A stretch of 15,443 nt of DNA from Endozoicomonadaceae bacterium (GCA_023146365.1 JAGLCE010000105.1:1-15443), one strand, 5' to 3'. Positions 1 to 6,855 are shown, counted from the stretch's first letter. Made by a program: numbers and translations. The notes: generated from the sequence alone by a model not told the origin.

Positions 1-243
1 CTTTAGAAACCAGTTCTAAAGGTAATATTTATAGATTTTTAAATAAATTGCGGACAATTCTCAGTAAAAAGTTGAATCCTGAGCCTCACTCTGTGTTCTT
101 AAGTTCGGGAACTGTGCCAGCAATCAATAAGTCACGGATTCAGGTTCTATATTTATCTCTCTTAATTACTGATAGATCCATTTTTAAAATAAAATATTTC
201 CAATCTATTTATTGTATGTTTTTAAGTGAGCCTCAATAAATTT
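1..243. other. A/T-rich stretch without a supported gene
   Basis: No convincing gene is seen. The first 21 bases form a small hairpin (arms 1-8 and 14-21, CTTTAGAA/TTCTAAAG) that could end a transcript arriving from outside the window, but no T-run follows it directly. A 63-codon open frame on the plus strand (48-239) has no ribosome binding site and no recognisable motif, so I do not call it. Confidence 0.4.
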
Positions 244-269
244 AAAAAAAGGATAAACCACAGGTATCC
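244..269 (-). terminator. Probable intrinsic terminator of the SEC-C gene
   Basis: Read on the minus strand, GGATACC and GGTTTATCC pair around a three-base loop with a small bulge (269-251). Seven T residues (250-244) follow immediately. It lies about 65 bases past the stop codon of the minus-strand SEC-C gene and directly after a much stronger 19-bp hairpin. The short stem plus U-tract fits a Rho-independent terminator; no folding energy was calculated. Confidence 0.55.
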
Positions 270-316
270 ACAGTCAATGGTGTGAAGTCCAGCTTGAACT
301 TCACACCATTGACTGT
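270..316. repeat. 19-bp perfect inverted repeat (hairpin)
   Basis: Bases 270-288 (ACAGTCAATGGTGTGAAGT) are the exact reverse complement of 298-316, separated by a nine-base loop. The hairpin starts about 20 bases after the stop codon of the minus-strand SEC-C gene. It could stabilise the mRNA 3' end, act with the adjacent T-run as a compound terminator, or be a copy of a dispersed palindromic element. No second copy occurs in this window. Confidence 0.8.
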
Positions 317-335
317 ACAAAGCGAATGATCAAAC

Positions 336-671
336 TCAAGCACCACAGCACTTCTTATATTTTTTCCCGCTGCTGCAAAGGCAGGGATCGTTACGAGAAG
401 GAATTTTTTCGTTTACTTGGGTTGTTGCTTTGTTAATCAGGGCATCTAGTTGGCAGGTATCTTCCGGCTCGTCCTCAGCGACAACTATGTCAACCACAAC
501 ACTGTGAGCTTTAGCAAGTGTCAGTAGCTCTTTCTCACGCTCTTCGGTTTGAACAGAGATCCTAGCTGGACTGGTGCCTGTTCCTATGCGAATCACTTTC
601 TTTGGGGTGTACCCAGTGCTACGGTTGTCCTGCATACTGAAACGACTACCTTTGTAAAAAAACTTTGACAT
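336..671 (-). CDS. Small SEC-C zinc-motif protein (PBPRA1643-like)
   Basis: A 111-residue protein. It begins MSKFFYKG and ends with RNDPCLCSSGKKYKKCC, an SEC-C motif whose C97, C99, C108 and C109 are placed to bind one zinc ion. SEC-C motifs also end SecA and occur in many small proteins of unknown role. The combined N-terminus, length and C-terminal motif resemble the PBPRA1643 family of marine gammaproteobacteria, recognised from memory rather than a search. No catalytic domain is seen, so the function is unknown; binding to protein or RNA through the zinc motif is an inference. The ATG has no obvious Shine-Dalgarno sequence. The gene is monocistronic, read away from the rest of the island, and followed by a hairpin and terminator. 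It appears intact. Confidence 0.85.
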   Translation of the reverse strand: MSKFFYKGSRFSMQDNRSTGYTPKKVIRIGTGTSPARISVQTEEREKELLTLAKAHSVVVDIVVAEDEPEDTCQLDALINKATTQVNEKIPSRNDPCLCSSGKKYKKCCGA

Positions 672-717
672 GATATTATGGACGCTTTGTAAATGAATTC
701 TTGTTTATCATACAGGA

Positions 718-740
718 TTTATCAGAAATAATCTGATAAA
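718..740. promoter_or_regulatory. Hairpin/operator-like inverted repeat upstream of the SEC-C gene
   Basis: TTTATCAG (718-725) and CTGATAAA (733-740) form an 8-bp inverted repeat with a seven-base spacer, 47 bases upstream of the SEC-C start. A TATGAT box (minus strand, 712-707) between it and the gene could be a -10 element, but no good -35 element stands at the right distance. The repeat could be an operator or simply an A/T-rich chance palindrome. Confidence 0.25.
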
Positions 741-849
741 ATGAAAACAGATTAACACAGGGTATACTCGTTTTAACAATGGAAGCATGGAAGCCGCAAG
801 GAGAAGGCGCTAGATAGTCGATAACTGGTTTCAACGAAATTCCAGAAAA

Positions 850-1127
850 GATCGCCCTACACCGCTATTGAAAACCATATTTTACAAGCAGCACTGGCAG
901 ATTGAATTGTTTTTTAGATGAATAAAATAAAACCTCAATGTCAACAGCTCCTTGAACCCAGCAACAATGCAATACTCAATTCAGCTATTAATTACACTAC
1001 TCAATTATTAATTAAACTGGCAACATTGCATGTGCCTTTCGCTGCTGTAGACCAATCGACCCTATCAAGCGTTAATTTGAACGCCCGCCGACCAATTTAC
1101 GACTTATTTACACCACTAACTAACTAG
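850..1127 (+). pseudogene. IS4-family transposase remnant (C-terminal part)
   Basis: In one plus frame, 883-918 reads YKQHWQIELFFR, matching the Y-x2-R/H-x3-E region around the catalytic glutamate of IS4-type DDE transposases. The frame continues as (stop)IK(stop)NLNVNS. The stops stand exactly where the family has W and Q (W-I-K-Q-N-L), so TGG became TGA and CAA became TAA. A one-base shift near 946-950 then leads into LEPSNNAILNS, like the family's 'G-T-S-x-N-A-V' stretch, and a hydrophobic helix. The frame ends at 1127. The N-terminal part and the first catalytic aspartates are missing. The element is therefore dead. The family assignment rests on motif memory; an open frame starting at 918 is only its shifted remainder and not a gene. 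Confidence 0.6.
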
Positions 1128-1329
1128 TCTGCTCTGAAAAACTAGCAACGTACTGATTATTAATATAAAAATTGATTTCTGGCGCGGTATTTTCAACCGT
1201 ATTTGTTAAGCTATAACCACATTTTATGGTCGAAAAATAGATAAAAAGGTGCCCAAATAGCCCAAGACACTCCTCAATCCGGTTTTTTGCATCCTCAGTC
1301 AGCTTGATTACGACCTATTACTAGGTGTT
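1128..1329. other. Stretch without a supported gene
   Basis: On the minus strand, 1120-1314 is an open frame of about 65 codons without any start codon. Its first residues (VIKLTEDAKNRI) faintly resemble the N-terminus of HesB/IscA-like proteins, but the rest shows none of the expected cysteines in place. It may be a remnant. Nothing else is seen. Confidence 0.3.
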
Positions 1330-1373
1330 GGGTCTCGCATGATTATAAACGCGTTTATAATCATGCGAGACCC
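1330..1373. repeat. 44-bp perfect palindrome
   Basis: Bases 1330-1351 are the exact reverse complement of 1352-1373, with no spacer; all 22 pairs match. The outer arm is G/C-rich (GGGTCTCGCATGAT) and the centre is A/T-rich around ACGCGT. No T-run follows on either strand, so it is a poor intrinsic terminator. It could be two abutting terminal repeats of a lost mobile element, a binding site for a dimeric protein, or a cruciform/hairpin element. Confidence 0.9.
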
Positions 1374-1374
1374 G

Positions 1375-1420
1375 ACTATTAACTACTATTAACTACCATT
1401 AACTACTATTAACTACTATT
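1375..1420. repeat. 10-bp tandem repeat, about 4.6 copies
   Basis: The unit AACTACTATT is repeated four times at 1381-1420, preceded by the last six bases of another unit (1375-1380). One copy has a single T-to-C change at 1397. The period equals one DNA helical turn. The array begins one base after the 44-bp palindrome and lies 195 bases before the amidase start codon. Confidence 0.9.
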
Positions 1421-1614
1421 TAGTAAATATAAAAAATACACACTTGTTATTATTGCTAATATTAGCATTATTTTATTGAACCTAATACCCCCTCATACAC
1501 TCCAACAAACTGAGTAAGCGTTATATTTTTCTGTTTTCCGTTATAGTAGATAGAATTTGACGCTGATGATGATTAAGTAAAATCTATACATTCTTTAATT
1601 TGGAGATAAATCTC
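1421..1614 (+). promoter_or_regulatory. Amidase upstream region with palindrome and candidate promoter
   Basis: This A/T-rich leader holds a 14-bp perfect palindrome TGCTAATATTAGCA (1454-1467), a plausible operator. Weak sigma70-like candidates are TTGACG (1557-1562) with TAAAAT (1578-1583) at a short 15-base spacing, and TATAGT (1542-1547) without a good -35 box. GGAG at 1602-1605 lies nine bases before ATG 1615 and decides that start over the in-frame TTG at 1600, which overlaps the ribosome binding site. Confidence 0.35.
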
Positions 1615-3528
1615 ATGAAAGTTGAATTACAATCTATCGCGTCTAACTCCTTACATGGTTCACATGAACACATCAACAGGATTGATATTGCCGAAGTACC
1701 ACATGTAAAATCAGTAGAAACTGATCCTCTTATGATCAATGAAGATAAGAATTCATCAAGTGAAATCACACAGCTTGTTTCTGAAAATAAAACGTCTATT
1801 GCCTCGCATGATGTGCGCAATTGCAATCCTGACCATCTATTTCCAAAGGTGATAGCTTTATCGCAACCCCTTCTTGGCATAGCTAGCTGGCTTATATGCC
1901 ATTTTACTCTATTTGCTAAGCTCGCAAGAAATCAGCTGGGCTTAATGCCAGACGTAGTATTCAAAGTTCACTTCGCCCCATTGAATTTAGAGGATGTAGA
2001 ACTCCCTGGACTGACCAGCGAGTCGATCAGTATCGATGATTTTAAAAAGGCAGCACATCTTGAATTATTACCAGTGGATTCTGAATATTTCCGAGATACA
2101 CCTAGCTCAGCATGGGCTGGCATCACGAATGCTGATTCAAGAGCCGTATTAGATAGGTGTCAACAAGATCCTGTTCTATCTAAATTTACAAGGAATCTAT
2201 ATGAATCCTATAGCAACGATCACCCCGACAATGCTAACAAAATAGCCATACCTTGTAAGCCAGAAATTCATATAGCAGGGCGATCATCAAGCCATGGCAT
2301 TCCGGGGCATGCTGAGATTCAAGCAACAACCCAAGAATGCTTACAAAATATCGAAGCAGGGAATACACCTTACTGTTTTGGTTCAACCAGCTGCCAGGAA
2401 CCTTTAGGATTTGATACCCGCGGAGAAAAAACACCCAATCCGTATGATGCAACGCGAGGCTGCGGTGGCTCTACCACGTCTGGTGCTGCACTTGTCTCTG
2501 CTGGCGCGGCACCTGTAGCTCTCGCCACGGATGCTGGTGGTTCTGCCCGTGGCCCAGCTCACCATACTGGCGTAACTGGATTTAAAGGGGGACGTGATCA
2601 ACATGGAAACCCGTTTCTATCATCGAAAAACAGTGCCTACCAAAATTCAAAGCTCTGTGAGCCGGGCTTAATAGCAAACAATATAGCTAACCTCGTTGAC
2701 GCTGTGCAGCATATGACGACTGTTAAACCTGACGTAAATAGCTTACAGTTCAAATCTTCTTCAATAGCATTTGACACTGGTAGCTTGTCGCGCATTGTAG
2801 ATGACCAGATACGTGATAAATGCGAGCAAGCAATGGCAATTTGGCGTAATAATTCAGATAATAAGCATACATTTCATGACATTGATGTCATGTCACTTGA
2901 GGGAGAACATGGTGAAAGTAATGCATTAGCAATGTTGCTTTCTCATGCCGGCAGCTTCTCAGCAGAGGAGATTAGTGTTTATGACAACGTACTCACGGAT
3001 GAACAACGAGCAAACGCACCTGCTTCGCTGAAAGCCAATATTGCTACCGCTCGAACCATTACGCAACAGCAACTAGACAACTTTCAAGAGATAAAGGATG
3101 CCATAACGGCACGGCTTGAAAGCTTATACTCTAAAGGGATTCAGTTCCTGGTGCTGCCAACAGGCAATAAAGTGGCTCAACCGGTTAGCTGGTGGCGACG
3201 TCGTTTTGATAGCTCAAATGCGCCACATACCTTCCAGTTTACACAATTGGCAAGTTACGGCAACGTGGCCTGTTTACCGGCAATATCAGTGCCAATAGGA
3301 CATCCAAAGATTGGTGATAATCAACATCTGCCAACCAGTCTTACTATTATGTCGACATCCAATAAAGTTAATCCTTGGGATCTGTTAGGAGTTGCAGGGG
3401 AGTTTGAGAATATTTGCCGTCACAATGAAGCATTAAAACTTCAGAAGCCTAGCTTCTATATTCATGATCAATTAGTTACGGAACGTGATACAAGGAGAGA
3501 AAGAGAAACCGCTTCTAGATCTCTTTAA
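1615..3528 (+). CDS. Amidase-signature hydrolase with N-terminal extension and possible membrane anchor
   Basis: This 637-residue protein belongs to the amidase signature family, serine hydrolases that cleave amide bonds in substrates from simple amides to fatty-acid amides. The Ser-cisSer-Lys triad can be placed: Lys215 in IPCKPEIHIAG, Ser286 in GCGGSTTSG, and the nucleophile Ser310 in DAGGSARGP, with the family's usual 24-residue spacing between the serines. LPTGNK near 514 and NVACLPAISVPIG near 550-563 match the C-terminal half. Two features are unusual: about 180 residues precede the usual core, and residues 79-104 are strongly hydrophobic, like a single membrane anchor. Fatty acid amide hydrolase has a comparable N-terminal segment, but the substrate here cannot be inferred. 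The gene stands alone between two dead insertion sequences in A/T-rich DNA, which suggests acquisition. Family call is secure; substrate and location are open. Confidence 0.9.
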   Translation: MKVELQSIASNSLHGSHEHINRIDIAEVPHVKSVETDPLMINEDKNSSSEITQLVSENKTSIASHDVRNCNPDHLFPKVIALSQPLLGIASWLICHFTLFAKLARNQLGLMPDVVFKVHFAPLNLEDVELPGLTSESISIDDFKKAAHLELLPVDSEYFRDTPSSAWAGITNADSRAVLDRCQQDPVLSKFTRNLYESYSNDHPDNANKIAIPCKPEIHIAGRSSSHGIPGHAEIQATTQECLQNIEAGNTPYCFGSTSCQEPLGFDTRGEKTPNPYDATRGCGGSTTSGAALVSAGAAPVALATDAGGSARGPAHHTGVTGFKGGRDQHGNPFLSSKNSAYQNSKLCEPGLIANNIANLVDAVQHMTTVKPDVNSLQFKSSSIAFDTGSLSRIVDDQIRDKCEQAMAIWRNNSDNKHTFHDIDVMSLEGEHGESNALAMLLSHAGSFSAEEISVYDNVLTDEQRANAPASLKANIATARTITQQQLDNFQEIKDAITARLESLYSKGIQFLVLPTGNKVAQPVSWWRRRFDSSNAPHTFQFTQLASYGNVACLPAISVPIGHPKIGDNQHLPTSLTIMSTSNKVNPWDLLGVAGEFENICRHNEALKLQKPSFYIHDQLVTERDTRRERETASRSL

Positions 3529-3553
3529 TTGTTCATAATTAGATTTAAATGGC

Positions 3554-3569
3554 GCAGATTTCAATCTGC
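3554..3569 (+). terminator. Weak hairpin after the amidase gene
   Basis: GCAGAT (3554-3559) and ATCTGC (3564-3569) form a 6-bp stem with a TTCA loop, 25 bases after the amidase stop codon. No T-run follows, so termination here is doubtful. It may instead belong to the end of the neighbouring dead insertion sequence. Confidence 0.25.
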
Positions 3570-3587
3570 CAGTACAACACCTCATAG

Positions 3588-4240
3588 TTATGCAGCTAAA
3601 CACATAGCATCGTATAATTTATGAGGTGTTTCTTGGGTTGCCAGCATAAGAGACGCACGTTTTCCCGATAAAAACTCAATCGGATTTAAAGTAGCTTAAG
3701 GCTTTTCGCAGGCGTATGCTGATTAGACATTGAGCCTCATCAATTTTATATCTCAACAAGCCGCCGATGATTTTCATGCCCTTCGGGAACACTCAATTAG
3801 GGGATTAAGCGGGCGCAAGCCTCAGCACCCTTACGTTGCCGATAACGTTTTCCTTTGCGGGATAGAAGATAGCACTATTGGTTTTTCTTGATTAAACGAT
3901 AGATAGTTTGGTAGCTAACCGCCCTATTAAAAGAGTCCAACGTCATACGCCCTGCAATGTGCTCCAGAGTAAAGCCTAAGCCCAGCTGAGACTTTACCTG
4001 CCGACTCACAGAATCAGTTCTTTTATGACATTTGGTTGCGGTCTTACGCCACTGCAGGTTATTTCAATGAGCTACCTCAGCATCATAAGCATCAGAAGAG
4101 CAAGGTTTCAGCTCCATGGAGACCGGTCCTGGGTTTCCACAAAACTGACATGACCTACCTGGAATGGATTTGAGAACCAGTTGCTCGTCGGCTGTGATTC
4201 TCACACAATGAACCAAATAACCACCACGTCTTGCATTAAT
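3588..4240 (-). pseudogene. IS30-family transposase remnant, internally deleted
   Basis: Read on the minus strand, one frame runs from 4240 to 3746 and is broken by four stops (4064-4066, 3875-3877, 3797-3799, 3746-3748). It shows CQFCGNPGP, then LGFTLEHIAGRM, VSYQTIYRLIKKN, LLSRKGKRYRQRKGAEA and ARLIP, which is the order found before the DDE core of IS30-type transposases (S-P-E-Q-I-A-G-R, T-I-Y-R-Y-I, L-R-R-K-G-K-R, I-P-N-R). The catalytic core that should follow is missing. Another frame then gives NPIEFLSGKRAS and runs to a stop at 3588-3590, like the C-terminus of the same family. So the gene has an internal deletion of most of the core, a frameshift and several nonsense mutations. It fills the gap between two convergent genes. 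Terminal repeats could not be defined. Confidence 0.65.
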
Positions 4241-4294
4241 CTAGTGGCCTCTAAATCATCTCATTTTGGGGACATCTATTGGCATTTTTTTAAC

Positions 4295-6346
4295 TTATGC
4301 TTCTCGTTGACCTGCTATAGCTAGTTGACGACGTGTATGCTCATGCTCCTCATGCTCTGTAAGGGTGATAACCTTGGTGCCTTTATTTGTTGTTGAGTGT
4401 AGTCTGTCAGCTCCTCTAGCCCAAGCCTTCATCGCACCGCACAGCATCATTAATGAAATATATCCGATAGCCAAGAGAAGCAACGTTGTATCCCATGGAT
4501 CGGTTCTCATATCCGCAGAAACACTAGGAATAGTGACATTCGGACATTGTGTTGCTTCAATTAAATAATTAACCCCACTCACATTTATAGCTCTAATTAG
4601 CATAGTAGCGTAGGAGACACCACCAAGAGTTGCCAATCCTACAGCGCCGAATTTTATCCAATGGTTGATTGATGTGATGTTCACACATCGTCTGAAGCCG
4701 TTTGTCGTCAATCCTTGATTAACGCTATTGTTAAAATTTCTAACCTTCTGTGCAATAGCGTAATAAATACATTGAGTTCCATTATCCATTTGATAAATAT
4801 TCTCCATGCCAGCTATACCCTGTACTGTATATGCATGCTGCCTGAGCATGTTCAGTGGAAAATTAATATCGATGTTGGTTAATTGCGTTCTCAGTGCGGC
4901 ACAGTCAACTTTTTCAGGAATCTTTAATGTCCGAAGAAGGAATGGCAGTGTAGTTACGGATTCGGCCCATCCGCTTATGGACATTACAACAGCTAATTTA
5001 ACACCTATACTCATCCCAGCTAGTATACGGGTTCTGATAGGATAAGAGACTAGCGTCTCACCGTGTATAACTGATATCACATTTTCTAGAAATTCGGGTT
5101 TGCTACTCAATTGATCCAATAATGCCTTATATGTTATAATCTCTGAACTATTGACATCTAGGATAAGCTCATTTGGATTACCATTCAAATCTATTGACTT
5201 ATTGTACAATTCCACCAAAGCGGTAAATTGCTGTACAGCATTTTCTACCATCTTATGATAACCTCTATCAGCAAACAATAACTGGTTGACATCAGATTTA
5301 ATTCTAGACAATAATCGTAGCCCAAGAATCATAGGTAGCAGACTTTCAGCGCCCCAATTACATAGTCCACCGACTACACCTATAACCTGATAAAGCGTAG
5401 AAGGGTTCGTTACGTCACCTCCGAATAATGTTATTACTCCATCACGCGCATTAAATGCATCATGCAGAGGAGAATATAGTGAAGCAATACAAACAATTGA
5501 CATCGGCACTGCAATTTTCACTTGCTCTGCTTTTGATAATTTTTTAAACTCTCTTATTTTATCTTTTAATTTAACAGGATCCTTTACAACGGTCAGCACT
5601 GCGTCAGCGTACATTGCACTAGAAGCCAATCCTGCAGTCATGAACGATAGCCAAGCCTGAGGGGAATCATGATTATCATGAACAATACTTGAAAGATTGA
5701 GGGCTGAAAATATATAAGCAAAAAAACCACTCGCTACCTCTGTGCAAGTGATTGGGCCAATTAGATTATTGTTTAACTTAGAAAAAGCAAAAAACATATC
5801 TGTAATAAATTCATCTAATTCCTCCCTGACCAAGCTGTGTATTTCTTTCTTATGTGTCACTTGTATGTCTTGCGATGCTTCTCTTTCGACTAGAAGAGCT
5901 GTTGCTTCCGTATCTGTCGTTTCAGTGCAAACTTGTATGTCTTGCGATGCTTCTCTCTCGACTAGATGAGCTGTTGCTTCCGCACCTGTCGCTTCAGTGA
6001 AAACTTGTATGTCTTGCGATGCTCCAGCGCTACTGTGTATTTCTTCTGACCTGATTCTGACAATGTTTTTATCAGTGGAAAATTTATGAAATTGAGCGAG
6101 CGATGACGATGCATGCAATTCAGGATTACTGGTGGAAGTTATTCGTTTCTGTGCATCAATCTTTCGTTTACATATTGGGCTTTCGTTTGTTGTTTGCATG
6201 CCACCTTTCCATGGCATAAACGATAATGATTCGTTATCATTATCACTGGAAAATGTATCATTTTTGGAAGCTTCATTGCTTAATAAATGATTATTGCTAA
6301 ACATAACATTCATCTCTACAGACGTACTGTGTTCAGAATTTAACAT
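4295..6346 (-). CDS. Unrecognised multi-pass membrane protein with repetitive N-terminus
   Basis: I do not recognise this 683-residue protein. Residues 1-180 are polar, rich in Ser, Thr, Asn and Glu, and contain a 24-residue tandem repeat (109-176). After that come about seven hydrophobic segments, roughly 203-222, 230-252, 277-294, 318-345, 440-470, 565-588 and 618-641, with two large polar loops (about 350-435 and 475-560). The second of these loops holds several cysteines (C482, C526, C554). The C-terminus is charged (EHEEHEH, then TRRQLAI). No signal peptide, ATPase, transporter or enzyme motif is seen. GGAG lies 11 bases before the ATG and supports this start. The gene is alone, convergent with the amidase and divergent from phoH. 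A polar repetitive N-terminus joined to a helical membrane body occurs in host-interaction proteins, but that role is speculation. Confidence 0.8.
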   Translation of the reverse strand: MLNSEHSTSVEMNVMFSNNHLLSNEASKNDTFSSDNDNESLSFMPWKGGMQTTNESPICKRKIDAQKRITSTSNPELHASSSLAQFHKFSTDKNIVRIRSEEIHSSAGASQDIQVFTEATGAEATAHLVEREASQDIQVCTETTDTEATALLVEREASQDIQVTHKKEIHSLVREELDEFITDMFFAFSKLNNNLIGPITCTEVASGFFAYIFSALNLSSIVHDNHDSPQAWLSFMTAGLASSAMYADAVLTVVKDPVKLKDKIREFKKLSKAEQVKIAVPMSIVCIASLYSPLHDAFNARDGVITLFGGDVTNPSTLYQVIGVVGGLCNWGAESLLPMILGLRLLSRIKSDVNQLLFADRGYHKMVENAVQQFTALVELYNKSIDLNGNPNELILDVNSSEIITYKALLDQLSSKPEFLENVISVIHGETLVSYPIRTRILAGMSIGVKLAVVMSISGWAESVTTLPFLLRTLKIPEKVDCAALRTQLTNIDINFPLNMLRQHAYTVQGIAGMENIYQMDNGTQCIYYAIAQKVRNFNNSVNQGLTTNGFRRCVNITSINHWIKFGAVGLATLGGVSYATMLIRAINVSGVNYLIEATQCPNVTIPSVSADMRTDPWDTTLLLLAIGYISLMMLCGAMKAWARGADRLHSTTNKGTKVITLTEHEEHEHTRRQLAIAGQREA
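5819..6022 (-). repeat. 72-bp intragenic tandem repeat
   Basis: Within the membrane-protein gene, residues 109-132 and 133-156 are two copies of a 24-residue unit (ASQDIQV...EATA.LVERE). A third, degenerate copy starts at 157 with ASQDIQV and keeps LVREE. The matching DNA (ACTTGTATGTCTTGCGATGC on the plus strand) recurs at 5859, 5931 and 6003, exactly 72 bases apart. Copy-number change would stay in frame. Confidence 0.92.
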
Positions 6347-6364
6347 ATTTATGTGTACTCCAAG

Positions 6365-6394
6365 TTAATAAAAATTAATAAAAATTAATAAAAA
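6365..6394. repeat. Three 10-bp repeats with phased A-tracts
   Basis: TTAATAAAAA occurs three times in a row, 19 bases before the start codon of the membrane-protein gene and just upstream of its ribosome binding site. A-tracts repeated every 10 bp are known to bend DNA. On the transcript they give U-rich, unstructured leader. A minus-strand TATACT (6413-6408) nearby could be the -10 element, although the TTGAAC at 6440-6435 is 21 bases away, too far for a standard -35. Confidence 0.85.
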
Positions 6395-6855
6395 AATTTG
6401 ATTCGTAAGTATAAGAAAAAATAAACTATAAAAAGTTCAATAATAAAATTTTTTTATTATTTATGTTAGATTGGTGCGATATTCGATTAGAGAAAAAAAG
6501 CATCCTGTTTGATGAAAAAAACATTCAATGGATTTTTTTTATTTCGTAGATGATATCGATGAGAAAGTCCGTGCTTGGGTTGCCACAACCATCAAAAGCC
6601 CCTTTGATTGTGCGTCTTGCGACAATCAATATATAAACGAACACCAGAGATTTTACGTTTGCTATGCGAGTATAGGAGTAGACGCCCCTGCCATGTAATA
6701 GAAACCACCAGATAATGAATGTGTTGACTGCCAAACGGCCAGTGGCTTATATCCATGCAGAGCGTGTAGCTATTGAGATTGAGCCAGCTAAGTATTCACC
6801 TGTCGCCCTTTCCTTGACAGCATAACCGGTATATCCTCAAGAGACTCATTGCAAC
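6395..6855. other. A/T-rich region between the membrane-protein gene and phoH
   Basis: No convincing gene is seen. It holds an all-A/T hairpin (6439-6448 with 6452-6461, loop of three), several small open frames and the phoH leader. A perfect TTGACA at 6814-6819 is a possible -35 box for phoH, but no good -10 box follows at 16-18 bases, so the promoter may lie further upstream. In related genomes miaB usually occupies this position; no miaB motif is found in any frame. Confidence 0.5.
6528..6698 (+). CDS. Doubtful 56-residue open frame
   Basis: An ATG at 6528 opens 56 codons ending at TAA 6696-6698. The peptide has FDCASC (C28, C31) and C45 but matches nothing I know. A run of eight T residues starts in the second codon, so length change in that run would break the frame. 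There is no clear ribosome binding site; only A-rich sequence precedes it. It may be a fragment or chance. Confidence 0.15.
   Translation: MDFFYFVDDIDEKVRAWVATTIKSPFDCASCDNQYINEHQRFYVCYASIGVDAPAM

Noticed and set aside
48..239. 63-codon plus-strand open frame
   Set aside because: No ribosome binding site, no motif and A/T-rich chance composition.
918..1127. 69-codon plus-strand open frame as an independent small gene
   Set aside because: It is the frame-shifted end of the IS4-type transposase remnant; its ATG overlaps the family's RWIKQNL codons in another frame.
1120..1314. Minus-strand open frame with HesB/IscA-like first residues
   Set aside because: It has no start codon, and after about 12 residues nothing follows the HesB pattern; the match is too short to call.
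6525..6734. 69-codon minus-strand open frame with a hydrophobic middle
   Set aside because: It begins at TTG with no ribosome binding site and matches nothing; an equally weak frame runs on the other strand.
6715..6825. 36-residue plus-strand open frame just before phoH
   Set aside because: Too short and without a Shine-Dalgarno sequence or known motif.
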